Below, piece by piece: positions 24,544 to 35,910 of a stretch of DNA of 64,000 bases (its first letter is position 1; every line of letters begins with the position of its first letter). The notes beneath the pieces were generated by a model. It made no database searches, was not told the origin of the DNA, and worked only from the letters and a program-made list of their open reading frames with translations. The DNA comes from Neocallimastix lanati (nom. inval.) (lineage: Eukaryota; Neocallimastigomycota; Neocallimastigomycetes; Neocallimastigales; Neocallimastigaceae): contig JACVTC010000049.1 of NCBI GenBank assembly GCA_016946835.1, positions 43,501 to 107,500 on the forward strand, read 5' to 3'. The translations under genes and the position numbers were made by a program.

Positions 24544-24585
24544 TTTTTTTATTTTTTATTTTTTATTAATTATAATTTTTTTTAA

Positions 24586-24605
24586 GGTCTATATAAAGGT
24601 CTATA
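24586..24605 (-). promoter_or_regulatory. Conserved TATA-containing promoter element, copy B
   Basis: Same two-copy TATAGACCT element as upstream of copy A, 43 bases before the start codon. Confidence 0.6.
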
Positions 24606-25094
24606 TACTATATACTATTATACAATTGGATATACTATTGATATAATGAAAAGAAAAATTTTGTAAGTAATTTTTTCTTTCTTATATATAAAATTTTATA
24701 ATAATAAATTATTAAAATTACTTTATAAATTCATATTTTTATTAATAAATTATTAAAATTTTATTTTAAATTCATATTTTTATATTTAATAAAAATATGA
24801 ATTTATTTTATTATTCATTATAATTGTTTATATTTATTTCAAAAAAATATGGTATTTTAAACTAAAAATAGATTTATTTATATTAATATAAAATATTTTT
24901 TGTCAGATTATTCACAAAATAAAATTAAGGAAATAACCATAAACTATAATTAATATTTTAAACTTATATATATATTACACAAATCTTTTTTTAAATTTAT
25001 ATATTCAAAACATAAAAAAAAAAATTTTAATCTTTCTATTTAAAATCAGTAAAAAAATTTATTTAAATTGAATTGGTGTAACCTATAAATTTTA

Positions 25095-25177
<83 letters not shown>

Positions 25178-25447
25178 AATTGTTTTTTAACCAACATATA
25201 AAAAAGTTAAATTATATAAAATATGAAAATATAATAAATATAAATAAAATTAGAATTATTTATTAAAAAAGTCTTATTACCAAAAACAAAATTTTTAGAT
25301 AATTAATTTTTAGATATATTTTATTAATTATATAAAGAATTATTAAAGTTTTTTTTATTAAAATATTTATTTTATATATAAATTATTTTTATTTTTTTTT
25401 CCGATTTATCCTTACTAATATTATTTTTTTAGATATTAAATAAAATT

Positions 25448-25560
25448 CTTACAAATTAAAACAAATTAACCGAATTTTAATTAATTTCTATGAATTTTAG
25501 CTTCAACTTCAACTGTAATGACAAATTTAGAAAATAAAATATTAAGAAATAAAATTTTAA
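25448..25560 (-). pseudogene. Relic of deacetylase exon 1
   Basis: The minus strand retains, in order, a worn signal-peptide part, GCTAAAATTCATAGAAATTA and the splice-donor side of deacetylase exon 1 (the functional form is GCTAAAATTTATAGAAATTG). The start codon region and reading frame are lost and no exon 2 follows. A nearly identical relic lies at 36747-36860. Confidence 0.7.
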
Positions 25561-26599
25561 AATATATGAAAAAAATTATAATCTAAAAATAAACTTATTT
25601 ACATTGATATAAATTATTTTTTGCAAAGTAATACAGAAGAAATAAAAGAACTAACCATACACAATAATTATATTTTAAATTTATAAATCTAAAATTATTT
25701 TTAATATTATACATTTCTTTTTATAAATTATTAAATATATATTGTTTATTGATGGTTAAAAAAATAATAATGAAAAATTTATAGAAATTAATAATAAAAA
25801 AACTTATACATTACACCAATTCATTTTAATATTTTTAACGATTTTAAATAGAAAGATTAACGAAAAAAATAAAAAATTAGAAAAATTCTATTTTTTGAAT
25901 ATAACTTTTAAGAATTTTATTTATTATCTAAATAATAATATTATTTAGGATAAAATCGGAAAAAAATAAATGTAATTTATATATAAAATAAATATATTTA
26001 ATGAAAAAATTTATGTATAGTAATTTTTTATTTATATAAAAAGTCTAATTATATATTCAAAAAATAATTTTTTTTTTTTTATATATTTCAGATTTTTAGT
26101 GAGCTTTCTATTTAAAATCTGTAAAAAAATTTTAAAATGATTTGGTGAAATGTATAATTTTTATTATTATTTATTTTCGTAAATTTTTTTTTATTTTTTT
26201 TTAAACAACAATTAACAAAATATATCTAATAAGTTATAAAGAATTATAAATTATATTTTTACATTTCTTTTTATAATTATAATATTAATAATTATTTTTT
26301 GATTTTTTGGTATATAAATATTATTGATTTACTAAATATATATAATTAATATATAAATAAATAAAAGAAAAAAGAAAAAAATAATAAATAATTATAACAT
26401 TACCAAATAAATATATATTTATGAACATTATAATTAAGGTCTTTATATAAATTAATAAAAAAGAAATAAATTTATCTTTTTATCTTTTTATAAATTGTAT
26501 AATTTACAATTTTAAAAAATTTATATTTTATTAATTTAATATTTAATATAAATTTTTAATTGATATAAATTGAGTAAAAAAAATTTTTTTACTAATTAA

Positions 26600-26815
26600 T
26601 ATTAAAACATTTTAGTATTACTTTTAAAAGGATAAAATAAATATTATTTTAAAAGTAATATTAAAAGGATAAAATAAATTAATATTATTTTAAAAGTAAT
26701 ACTAAAATGTTATACTTTTAAAAGGATAAAATAAATATTATTTTAAAAGTAATATTAAAAGGATAAAATAAATTAATATTATTTTAAAAGTAATACTAAA
26801 ATGTTATAAGTATGA
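26600..26815. repeat. Tandem pair of about 110-bp palindromic units
   Basis: Each unit starts with ATTTTAGTATTACTTTTAAA and ends with its inverse TTTAAAAGTAATACTAAAAT, so each can fold into a hairpin. The pair is also present at about 37914-38113 in the duplicated spacer. Position: the centre of the B-C inverted repeat. Confidence 0.8.
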
Positions 26816-27019
26816 TATATAATAATTAATTTTTTTTAGACAAGGAGAGAATGTCATGTAGCATATAATATTAAAATATTATTCAGGATAAATATAAAAA
26901 TAATAAATAATATATATAATGTATGGATAATTCTTCTGTTTAGCTTTGCAAAAAATATTTTATATTAATGTAAATAAATCCATTTTTAGATTATATTTAC
27001 CATATTCTCTGAAATAATT

Positions 27020-27125
27020 ATTTTAATATTTTTAATTCTTACTGCATTATTTGCTAAACCTGTCATTTCAAATAAAACTAAAACTAAATCTATAGAAATT
27101 ATTTAAAATTTAGTTAATACAAATT
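27020..27125 (+). pseudogene. Relic of deacetylase exon 1
   Basis: Plus-strand sequence encoding something like FLILTALFAKPVISNK, clearly a worn copy of the deacetylase signal peptide FLTLTALFANSVIADK, followed by a TATAGAAATT remnant. No exon 2. The duplicate is at about 38325-38425. Confidence 0.7.
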
Positions 27126-27417
27126 AACTAAATTTTAAATAATTTATAGATTAACTTTATAAGAGTTTTATTTAATATTTAAAAAATAATATTATTTAGG
27201 ATATATCGGAAAAAAATAAGTATAATTTATATATAAAACAAATATATTTGAATGAAAAAATTTATATAAAGTAATTTTTTATATATATAAAATATGAAAA
27301 TATAATAAATATAAATAAAAATAGAATTATTTTTTAAAAAAGTCTTATTACCAAAAACATAATTTTTAGTGAATTAATTTTTAGATATATTTTATTAATT
27401 GCTGGTTAAAAAATAAT

Positions 27418-27468
<51 letters not shown>

Positions 27469-27881
27469 TAAAATTTATAGGTTACACCAATTCAATTTAA
27501 ATAAATTTTTTTACCGATTTTAAAAGGAAAGATTTAAATTTTTTTTTTTTATGTTTTGAATATATAAATTTTAAAAAAGATTTGTATAATATATATATAA
27601 GTTTAAAATATTAATTATAGTTTATGGTTATTTCCTTAATTTTATTTTGTGAATAATCTTATTAAAAAATAATTTATATTAATATAAATAATTCTATTTT
27701 TAGTTTAAAATACCATATTTTTTTGAAACAAATATAAACAATTATAATGAATAATAAAATAAATTCATATTTTTATTAAAGAAACTTATTATTATAAAAT
27801 TTTATATATAAGGAAGAAAAAATTACTTAAAAAATTTTTTCTTTTCATTATATCAATAGTACATCCAATTGTATAATAGTA

Positions 27882-27901
27882 TATAGACCTTTATATAGAC
27901 C
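27882..27901 (+). promoter_or_regulatory. Conserved TATA-containing promoter element, copy C
   Basis: TATAGACCTTTATATAGACC, 43 bases before the start codon of copy C. Confidence 0.6.
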
Positions 27902-27943
27902 TTAAAAAAAATTGTAATTAATAAAAAATAAAAAATAAAAAAA

Positions 27944-29122
27944 ATGTTTCCAAAAATAAATTTGAAATTTTTAACTCTTACTGCTTTATTTGCTAATTCT
28001 GTTATTGCAGATAAAGCTAAAATTTATAGAAATTGTTTAAAGCCAGGTCAATTTGTTTTAACATGTAAGGATTTGTAATTATATATATAATTTATATAAA
28101 TAATTTATATAAATAATTTATATTAATAATTTATATTAATAAATTATATTAATAATTATATTAATAATTATATTAATGAATAATTTTTTATCATTTTATA
28201 ATTAATAGTTGATGATGGTCCAAATCCTGAAACAACTCCAATCGCTTTAGATGTTTTAAAAAAATATAATATAAAGGGAACTTTCTTTATTAATGCTCAT
28301 AATTGGAGTGATCTTGAAAATGATCCAACTGCTATTGAAACTGTAAAGAAAACTTATGCAGCTGGTCATGATATCGGTTCTCATACTTATAATCATAAAG
28401 ATTTATTTGAAGCCATTGAGGAAGGATCAATGAAAGAAAATGTTGATGATATGACAGATAAAATTGAAGAAATCATTGGTGTAAAACCTGCTTATTTCAG
28501 ACCTCCTTGTGGAAATGGAGCATATAATGAAAGTGATCCTCATAAGAGAGAAATGTCTGAAATGATTCAAGAATACTTGGGAGAAAGAGGATACAATATC
28601 ATTATGTGGGGAACAGATACCATGGATTGGCAATATAAAGAAGATGTAGATAGTGTAATTGCTACTATGAATGAACAACTTGCAGATCCAAATGTTTCAC
28701 CAAAAACTCATAGTTTTATTACTTTAATGCATGATGTTTATCCAAGTACAGTTAATATTGTTCTTCCAACCGTAATTGAATATGTTCAAAGTCTTGGATA
28801 TGAATTTGTTCCACTTTCTGAATGTATTGGAGTTTCACCATATCAAAGTATTTCTAATGATAAAGAAAATCAAAATAATTTAAATAATGGAGAATCTAAC
28901 ACCACAGATGAAAATAACAAAAATAAATCTGCTGGTGAAACTAACACAAATAATTCTACAATTACTTCAAATAATACTAATTCTACAAGTACTATTACTA
29001 ATTCAACAACGGAATCCACAGTTAGTATTAATAAAGAAGGTGACAATACTTCAAATGCTATTACCATTCATTCCAGTATTATTTTATCTGTTGTAATTGC
29101 TATTTTATCATTATTATTTTAA
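27944..29122 (+). CDS. Polysaccharide (chitin) deacetylase, NodB/CE4, copy C
   Basis: Exons 27944-28064 and 28209-29122. The 144-bp intron (28065-28208) is longer than in the minus-strand copies, owing to extra ATTAATAATTTAT-type repeats. 344 residues with all five NodB motifs intact. It differs from B mainly in the linker (STITSNNTN, NSTTESTVS) and tail (VVIAILSLLF), features mostly shared with E. It carries synonymous variants shared with E and partly F (for example CCAACCGTAATT). Same predicted secreted, GPI-anchored location as the other copies. Confidence 0.93.
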
Positions 29123-29745
29123 TCAAAATGACCTATCAAATATTTATTAATTATTAAATTAATTATTGCTTAGATTATTTTGAAAAATTTTTATTATATA
29201 CACATAATTAAATAACTATTTAATTTTATATCATAATATTTGTAAAACGAATTGTAATTCATTTTATAAGTATTTTATAAGTATTCAATTAAATAATTTA
29301 TTAAAAATAATATATATGGAATTTATACCATTAAATATAGAATATTAAAATATACCTAGAAATATATATTATATAAAATAAATTATAATTTGAAATAAAA
29401 TGTGAATTAAATATAGAATATTAAAATATACCTAGAAATATATATTATATAAAATAAATTATAATTTGAAATAAAATGTGAATTATTATATATATTTTAA
29501 AATAAAGATAAATAAATAAAAACTCATTTAGAAAAAAAAATTTATAATTAAAAATATAATATTTATTTTTTAGTTTTTTTGTTATATAAATATTTATTTA
29601 CTTAATATATAATAAAAATATAAATAAATAAAAGAAAAAAGAAAAAAAATAATAATAATAATTTATATATATTGTCAAAAATTTTTTATTTAAATACTAA
29701 AAAATAAAAATTTTTTATATATAAAAAGTTAAATTTATATAAAAT
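29123..29745. other. 3' flank of deacetylase C
   Basis: Contains the array's conserved downstream palindrome (29244-29265) and a 76-bp tandem duplication (29331-29406 and 29407-29482) that is single in the other flanks. Confidence 0.65.
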
Positions 29746-30026
29746 ATGAAATTGTAATTTATTTCTAACACTATAAGAATTCCATTGCGTAAGCCTTGTC
29801 TGAGAGGATTTACTGTGTCCAGCTCCTCTGGGATGGCAAGGACGCCACCTATAGTTGGCTCTGCTTTCCCTCGAGGATCGCGTAGGGTGCTTCTATATGG
29901 AGTTTCTTTGCTTATGGGGAGTTGAGAACGCCGACGCCGTACTGGTATGGCAGTTAATCATACACCCATATTACTATATGGGGAAGACCAAAGTCTTCAG
30001 TCTATAAATAAAATGAAATTGTAATT
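29746..30026 (+). mobile_element. SINE-like or retroposed 253-bp insert with 14-bp target duplications
   Basis: The insert is 29760-30012, bounded by ATGAAATTGTAATT at 29746-29759 and 30013-30026. It is strikingly GC-rich for this window (for example GAACGCCGACGCCGTACTGG) and ends in the A-rich TCTATAAATAAA. The matching position downstream of copy E (about 41000-41030) has the target sequence once and no insert, so the borders are exact. Long target duplications and an A-rich 3' end indicate LINE-type retroposition. No pol III boxes or ORF were recognised, so it could be a SINE, a truncated LINE 3' end, or a retrocopy of an RNA. Confidence 0.75.
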
Positions 30027-31238
30027 GTATAACATTCTCAAAAATAAAAAATAAATTTTAATAATTATAAAAAATTATTAATTTATATTTATATATATAA
30101 ATAAAATAATTTATTAAATTATATATTCAAAAAAATAAGTTTTTTATATTTTTCTGATTTTTCATTAATTTTTAATTTAAAATCAGTATAAAATTTCAAA
30201 ATGAATTGGTGTAATGTATAAAATTTTTTTTTTGTATACTTCTATAATTTTTTTTGTATTATTTTTTTTTTATCAACAACAAAATATATCTAATAGTTTA
30301 TACAAAGAAATGATTTTAAAACTGTAAATTATCTAATTTATAAATAGATAGATAGATAGATAGATAGATTTCTTTTCTAATTATTATATAAAAACTTTTT
30401 TTAAATTATTATATTCAAAAATATACAATTTTTTGACTATATAATAATTATAATTTTTTATTTATTTATTTAAGTTTTAATTATATGTTTAGTAAAAAAA
30501 TAATATATTTATATATCAAAAATAAAAAAATACACATTAATAATATAATTATAAATTTATTTTATTAAATGAGAAATTTTTTTTATGGTATATATTGATT
30601 TACATTTTATTTCAAATTTAATTTATATAATATATATAATTTTAAAATGAATTGGTGTAATGTATAAAATTTTTTTTTTGTATACTTCTATAATTTTTTT
30701 TGTATTATTTTTTTTTTATCAACAACAAAATATATCTAATAGTTTATACAAAGAAATGATTTTAAAACTGTAAATTATCTAATTTATAAATAGATAGATA
30801 GATAGATAGATAGATTTCTTTTCTAATTATTATATAAAAACTTTTTTTAAATTATTATATTCAAAAATATACAATTTTTTGACTATATAATAATTATAAT
30901 TTTTTATTTATTTATTTAAGTTTTAATTATATGTTTAGTAAAAAAATAATATTTATATATCAAAAATAAAAAAATACACATTAATAATATAATTATAAAT
31001 TTATTTTATTAAATGAGAAATTTTTTTTATGGTATATATTGATTTACATTTTATTTCAAATTTAATTTATATAATATATATTTCTTGGTATATTCTAACA
31101 TTTTATAGTTAATGGTATAAATTCCATATATATTATTTTCAATAAATTATTTATATATATAAAATATAAATCCTTAATTCATTTTCTATTATAAAGTAGT
31201 TGTAATTTTAAAAGTATTAATTATATAATTATATATCT
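30027..31238. other. Spacer between deacetylase C and the ankyrin gene, with a tandem duplication of about 445 bp
   Basis: About 30198-30637 and 30644-31080 are near-identical direct copies, each containing a TAGA/GATA microsatellite. From about 31040 to 31238 the sequence matches the 3' flanks of the deacetylase genes (ATGGTATAAATTCCATATAT). The whole spacer corresponds to the E-F spacer in the second unit. Confidence 0.7.
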
Positions 31239-31509
31239 AGGCTAATGACGAATAACTAATAGGATGGTTTAAAAATCAAACTGGTTTCGTTTGGCTTGGT
31301 GGTTATACCGATGAATAAAACGCTTCATCCCATTCCCAAACTGGAAAGCGAAAGTCACCAGCAGTGAAGATACTATGTCTTAATACATAGTAAAGTAACA
31401 CACTGCCAGCTTTAATAAAATCAGTTTTTTCTTCATTATATTTTATTCCATCCTCTTCCTTCTATAATACAAGAATGGGACGTTTCGTTATAATTCCTTT
31501 AGAAAAATT
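31239..31509. other. Less AT-rich segment downstream of the ankyrin gene
   Basis: Composition differs from the surrounding spacer and ends where deacetylase-type flank begins. Short open pieces can be read on both strands (for example TGFVWLGGYTDE on +), but no family was recognised. It is probably the 3' UTR or debris that arrived with the ankyrin gene. Confidence 0.4.
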
Positions 31510-33033
31510 TTATTCGGCTCCTATGCTTTCTAAATAATCGATTATTTCCTGATATTGTTTCTTTTGATCCTCTGTCAATATAGGTAGGTCTTTTATTATT
31601 CCTGACATCGAAAGAGGTGTTAAACAGTACGAAGTTCCTATCTTGATATTAGCACCGTGCTCAGTTAGAAATTTAACAATCTCTAAATATCCACTTCGTG
31701 TGGCTAAATTGATTGCTAAATTGATTTCTTCAATGCCAACACCATGCTCGATTAAAAATTCAACGACATCTAAATGACCCTTTTGTGCTGCTATACACAA
31801 AGGAGTATATTCATGGGTTGTTATTTTATTTATATCAGCACCAAGCTCAATAAGATATTTAACAATCTCCAAATGTCCGTTTTGTGCTGCTACATATAAA
31901 GAAGATACTTCCTCATCATTGGTTATTTTGTTTATATCAGCACCATGCTCGATTAAGTATTTAACAATATTTAAATGACCATTGTATGAGGCTACAATTA
32001 GAGGGGTTCCTTTATTACCTGCTTTATCTATCTCCGCACCACACTCAACTAAATACTTAACTATATCTAAATGACCCCCCAGTGCTGCCGTATGTAAAGG
32101 AGTAAAACCATAGTCTGTTGTTTTGTTTATATCAGTATCATACTTAATTAAAAATTTAATGATATCTAAATGTCCATTTTGTGCTGCTATATATAAAGGA
32201 GTATATCCATGGATTATTGTTTTATTTATATCAGCACCGAGCTCAATAAGATATTTAACAATTTCTAATTGACCGTTTTGTGCTGCAAAATATAAAGGTG
32301 TTTTTGTATTACTATCTTGTTTATTAATATCTGCGTCGTGTTCGATCAAATATTTAACAACCTCAAGATGACCTTTCCAAGAGGCAGCGTGTAGAGGTAC
32401 GAAACCTTTTTTATCGATTTTATTGATATCAGCATGTTTTTTAACCAAATATTTTACAATATCGTTGTATCCAAATAATGCAGCACAATATAGAGGGGTT
32501 CTTCCCGTTTCATTTTGAGTGTTAACGTTTGCACCATCTTTTATTGCATTACTTACGTCTGCTAGGTTTCCTTTTTCTATTGCTTCAAATAACTTGTCTT
32601 GCGGTTGTTTCGATGTGATTTCATTCTCTACTAATATAAAATTTATTTGAGGTTCGTTTGTTTTTGTATTTACCCTTTTTTTGAGCTGTACTATTTTTCT
32701 ATATTTTGTTGATGAACCAATATTAAATAGCATTTCAGGCTGATTCAGATCGAAATTTTTGAATTTAAATGTATGTGGTTCATAATTAACAGTTTGTTTC
32801 GAACCCGAGGTGAGGCTTTGATATTCGTCCTCTTTAATTTTCGGGGTTCTATCATCTAATTTGACGTCTTCCAATTTTTGTTGAAGCTTTTCTATTTTTT
32901 CTTTAGCTAATCTGTTCATCTCCCTTTCTTCTTTGAGTTGTTGCTGTAATTTCCGTATTTCTCTCTCATATTTCTCTATTTTTTGACGCTGTAAATTTAT
33001 TAATTCAACTTGTTGTTGATTCGTTTGTTGCAT
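31510..33033 (-). CDS. Coiled-coil and ankyrin-repeat protein, in a deacetylase slot
   Basis: 507 residues from the first ATG at 33033 (the frame is open upstream to about 33090, but without an ATG). Residues 1-60 form a Gln/Glu/Lys-rich coiled coil (LQRQKIEKYEREIRKLQQQL). About ten ankyrin repeats follow from residue 145 to 480, with typical cores such as TPLYIAAQNGHLDIIKFLI; repeats 4 and 8 are almost the same, pointing to internal duplication. There is no signal peptide or membrane segment, so it is probably an intracellular protein-interaction scaffold of unknown partner. The gene has no intron, richer codons than its surroundings, and is flanked on its 3' side by deacetylase 3'-flank DNA and on its 5' side (33110-33650) by deacetylase promoter-side DNA. 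Function beyond binding is not inferred. Confidence 0.88.
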   Translation of the reverse strand: MQQTNQQQVELINLQRQKIEKYEREIRKLQQQLKEEREMNRLAKEKIEKLQQKLEDVKLDDRTPKIKEDEYQSLTSGSKQTVNYEPHTFKFKNFDLNQPEMLFNIGSSTKYRKIVQLKKRVNTKTNEPQINFILVENEITSKQPQDKLFEAIEKGNLADVSNAIKDGANVNTQNETGRTPLYCAALFGYNDIVKYLVKKHADINKIDKKGFVPLHAASWKGHLEVVKYLIEHDADINKQDSNTKTPLYFAAQNGQLEIVKYLIELGADINKTIIHGYTPLYIAAQNGHLDIIKFLIKYDTDINKTTDYGFTPLHTAALGGHLDIVKYLVECGAEIDKAGNKGTPLIVASYNGHLNIVKYLIEHGADINKITNDEEVSSLYVAAQNGHLEIVKYLIELGADINKITTHEYTPLCIAAQKGHLDVVEFLIEHGVGIEEINLAINLATRSGYLEIVKFLTEHGANIKIGTSYCLTPLSMSGIIKDLPILTEDQKKQYQEIIDYLESIGAE

Positions 33034-33466
33034 CTCTTTTTTTTTATAATTTTGCGAGTTTGGTTTTTCTAAATTCTTTCTTATATACAAATGATTATAT
33101 AATTATTACTTCAGAAAAAAATTTTTTTTTTTTCTGAAGCAATTTCTTCCTTTTATATATATTTTTATAATAATAAAAATTTAATTATAAATTATTAAAA
33201 TTAATTTATAAATTATTAAAATTGCTTTATAAATACATATTTTTATATTTAATAAAAATATTATTATCATTATCATTTATTGAAATTGTTTATAATTGAT
33301 TTTTATGATATCATTTATTGAAATTGTTTATAATTGATTTTTATGATATTTTAAGCTAAAAATAGATTTATTTATATTAATATAAATTATTTTTTGTTTG
33401 ATTATATAATCTTTCTATTTAAAATTGGTAAAAAATTCTTTAAATTGAATTTGTGAAACCTATAAA

Positions 33467-33521
<55 letters not shown>

Positions 33522-33548
33522 ATTATTATTATTATTATTATTATTATA

Positions 33549-33611
<63 letters not shown>

Positions 33612-34500
33612 TAATTTTGATATTATAATCTCATATTTATATTCTATATTCATTTTCTAAATAATTTATATTTATTTTTTCAGATTTATTCTGAATAATA
33701 TATTAATTATTATATATCATTCTTTTCTAGTCTAAAAAAAAAAAAAAAAAAATAAATATTATATTTCATAACCATATTAATATAACTTTTAAAAGAATAA
33801 AATAAAATTAATATTAATTATCGAAAACTTTTTTTTTATTCAATTTATAAATAAATTTATATTACTGAAAAAAATAATAATCATTATTTTTATATACACT
33901 TCTTTATATTACTTTATAAAAAAAATTTATTAATAAAATATAAATTATTTTAAAATTGTAAATTATCAAATTTATAAAAATATACATAAATAGATATATT
34001 TCTTTTCTATTTATTTATATAAAAACAATAATAATCATTATTTTTATATTCACTTCTTTATATTACTTTTAAAAAAAATTTATTAATAAAATATAAATTA
34101 TTTTAAAATTGAAAATAATCAAATTTATAAAAATATACATAAATAGATATTTCTTTTCTATTTATTTATATAAAAATTCATTAAATTATTATATCCAAAA
34201 ATATAAAATTTTTTGACAATAATTATTTATTAATTTTTTCTTTATTCTTTTATTAATTTATATTTTAATTATATATTTAGTAAATAAAATATACTTTTAT
34301 ATCAAAAATCATTAATATTTTAATAATAAATTTTATTTGATTATATGTTTTTTTTTTTTTTTTAAAGGTATATAATAATTCACATTTTATTTCAAATTAT
34401 AATTTATTTTATATAATATATATTTCTAGGTATATTTTAATATTCTATATTTAATGGTATAAAATCCATATATATTATTTTTAATAAATTATTTTAAAGA
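33034..34500. other. Upstream region of the ankyrin gene and 3' side of deacetylase D
   Basis: 33110-33470 resembles DNA upstream of the deacetylase genes (TTTATATTAATATAAATTAT, TTTCTATTTAAAATTGGTAA), most closely copy F (both read TTTTAAGCTAAAA). A pure ATT run of about 140 bases spans 33467-33611; in frame it codes only for Asn. Around 33830-34165 two direct copies of a CATTATTTTTATAT...AAATAGATAT block occur. Confidence 0.65.
33467..33611. repeat. ATT microsatellite upstream of the ankyrin gene
   Basis: Nearly pure (ATT)n, broken by three ATA triplets. It stands at the same place as the ATT runs upstream of deacetylases B (25096-25176) and D (36412-36478), which supports common descent of these upstream regions. 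Confidence 0.85.
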
Positions 34501-34602
34501 ATACTTATAAAATGAATTGTAAGAATAAATTTATCCCATAATGTAATTCATTTTATAAGTATTATGGGATAAATTTATTCTTACAATTCATTTTATAAGT
34601 AT
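34501..34602. repeat. Perfect 40-bp inverted repeat (hairpin) in the 3' flank of D
   Basis: 34501-34540 is the exact reverse complement of 34563-34602, with a 22-base loop. It lies where other copies have only the short palindrome AAAATGAATTACAATTCATT, so it looks like an expanded form of that 3' element. Confidence 0.85.
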
Positions 34603-34708
34603 TATGGGATAAATTCATTCTTGCATATATAATAAAATTTTTTCAAAATAATATAATCAATAATCAATTTGATAATCATTAAATATTTGATTAAATAGGT
34701 CATTTTAA

Positions 34709-35835
34709 TTAAAATAATAATGATAAAACAGCAATTGCAACAGATAAAATAATACTGGAATGAATGGTAATAGCATTTGAAGTATTGTCACCTTCTTTAT
34801 TAGTACTAACTGTGAATTTTGTTGATGAATTAGTAATAGTACTTGTAGAATTAGTATTATTTGAAGTAGTTGTAGAATTATTTGTGTTAGTTTCACCAGC
34901 AGATTTATTTTTGTTATTTTCATCAGTGGAATTAGATTCTCCATTATTTAAATTATTTTGATTTTCTTTATCATTAGAAATACTTTGATATGGTGAAACT
35001 CCAATACATTCAGAAAGTGGAACAAATTCATATCCAAGACTTTGAACATATTCAATTACTGTTGGAAGAACAATATTAACTGTACTTGGATAAACATCAT
35101 GCATTAAAGTAATAAAACTATGAGTTTTTGGTGAAACATTTGGATCTGCAAGTTGTTCATTCATAGTAGCAATCACACTATCTACATCTTCTTTATATTG
35201 CCAATCCATGGTATCTGTTCCCCACATAATGATATTGTATCCTCTTTCTCCCAAGTATTCTTGAATCATTTCAGACATTTCTCTCTTATGAGGATCACTT
35301 TCATTATATGCTCCATTTCCACAAGGAGGTCTGAAATAAGCAGGTTTTACACCAATGATTTCTTCAATTTTATCTGTCATATCATCAACATTTTCTTTCA
35401 TTGATCCTTCCTCAATGGCTTCAAATAAATCTTTATGATTATAAGTATGAGAACCGATATCATGACCAGCTGCATAAGTTTTCTTTACAGTTTCAATAGC
35501 AGTTGGATCATTTTCAAGATCACTCCAATTATGAGCATTAATAAAGAAAGTTCCCTTTATATTATATTTTTTTAAAACATCTAAAGCGATTGGAGTTGTT
35601 TCAGGATTTGGACCATCATCAACTATTTATTATAAAAAATAATTAGTTATTTATTAAAATAAATTATTATATAAATAATTTATATAAATTATTAATATAA
35701 TTACAAATCCTTACATGTTAAAACAAATTGACCTGGCTTTAAACAATTTCTATAAATTTTAGCTTTATCTGCAATAACAGAATTAGCAAATAAAGCAGTA
35801 ATAATTAAAAATTTTAAATTAATTTTTGGAAACAT
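34709..35835 (-). CDS. Polysaccharide (chitin) deacetylase, NodB/CE4, copy D
   Basis: Exons 35715-35835 and 34709-35622, intron 35623-35714 (92 bp); 344 residues. It corresponds to B in the duplicated unit. All NodB motifs are intact. Differences from B are confined to the linker (GESNSTDE, STTTSN, STKFTVS); the catalytic domain is the same. Its promoter element has three rather than two tandem TATAGACCT copies. Confidence 0.93.
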
Positions 35836-35877
35836 TTTTTTTATTTTTTATTTTTTATTAATTATAATTTTTTTTAA

Positions 35878-35910
35878 GGTCTATATAAAGGTCTATATAA
35901 AGGTCTATAT
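35878..35910 (-). promoter_or_regulatory. Promoter element of copy D, expanded to three repeats
   Basis: The GGTCTATATAAA motif (plus-strand reading) occurs three times here and twice upstream of A, B, C and E. It starts about 43 bases before the start codon. Confidence 0.6.

Larger units (their letters stand above)
24606..27881. other. Head-to-head spacer between deacetylases B and C
   Basis: The two halves are imperfect inverted repeats of each other; for example the ATT run at 25096-25176 mirrors the AAT run at 27417-27472. It is duplicated as 35911-39221. It contains two deacetylase exon-1 relics and a palindromic tandem repeat, listed separately. No intact gene. Confidence 0.75.

Noticed and set aside
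33402-33653. Poly-Asn ORF
   Set aside because: Direct reading of an ATT microsatellite.
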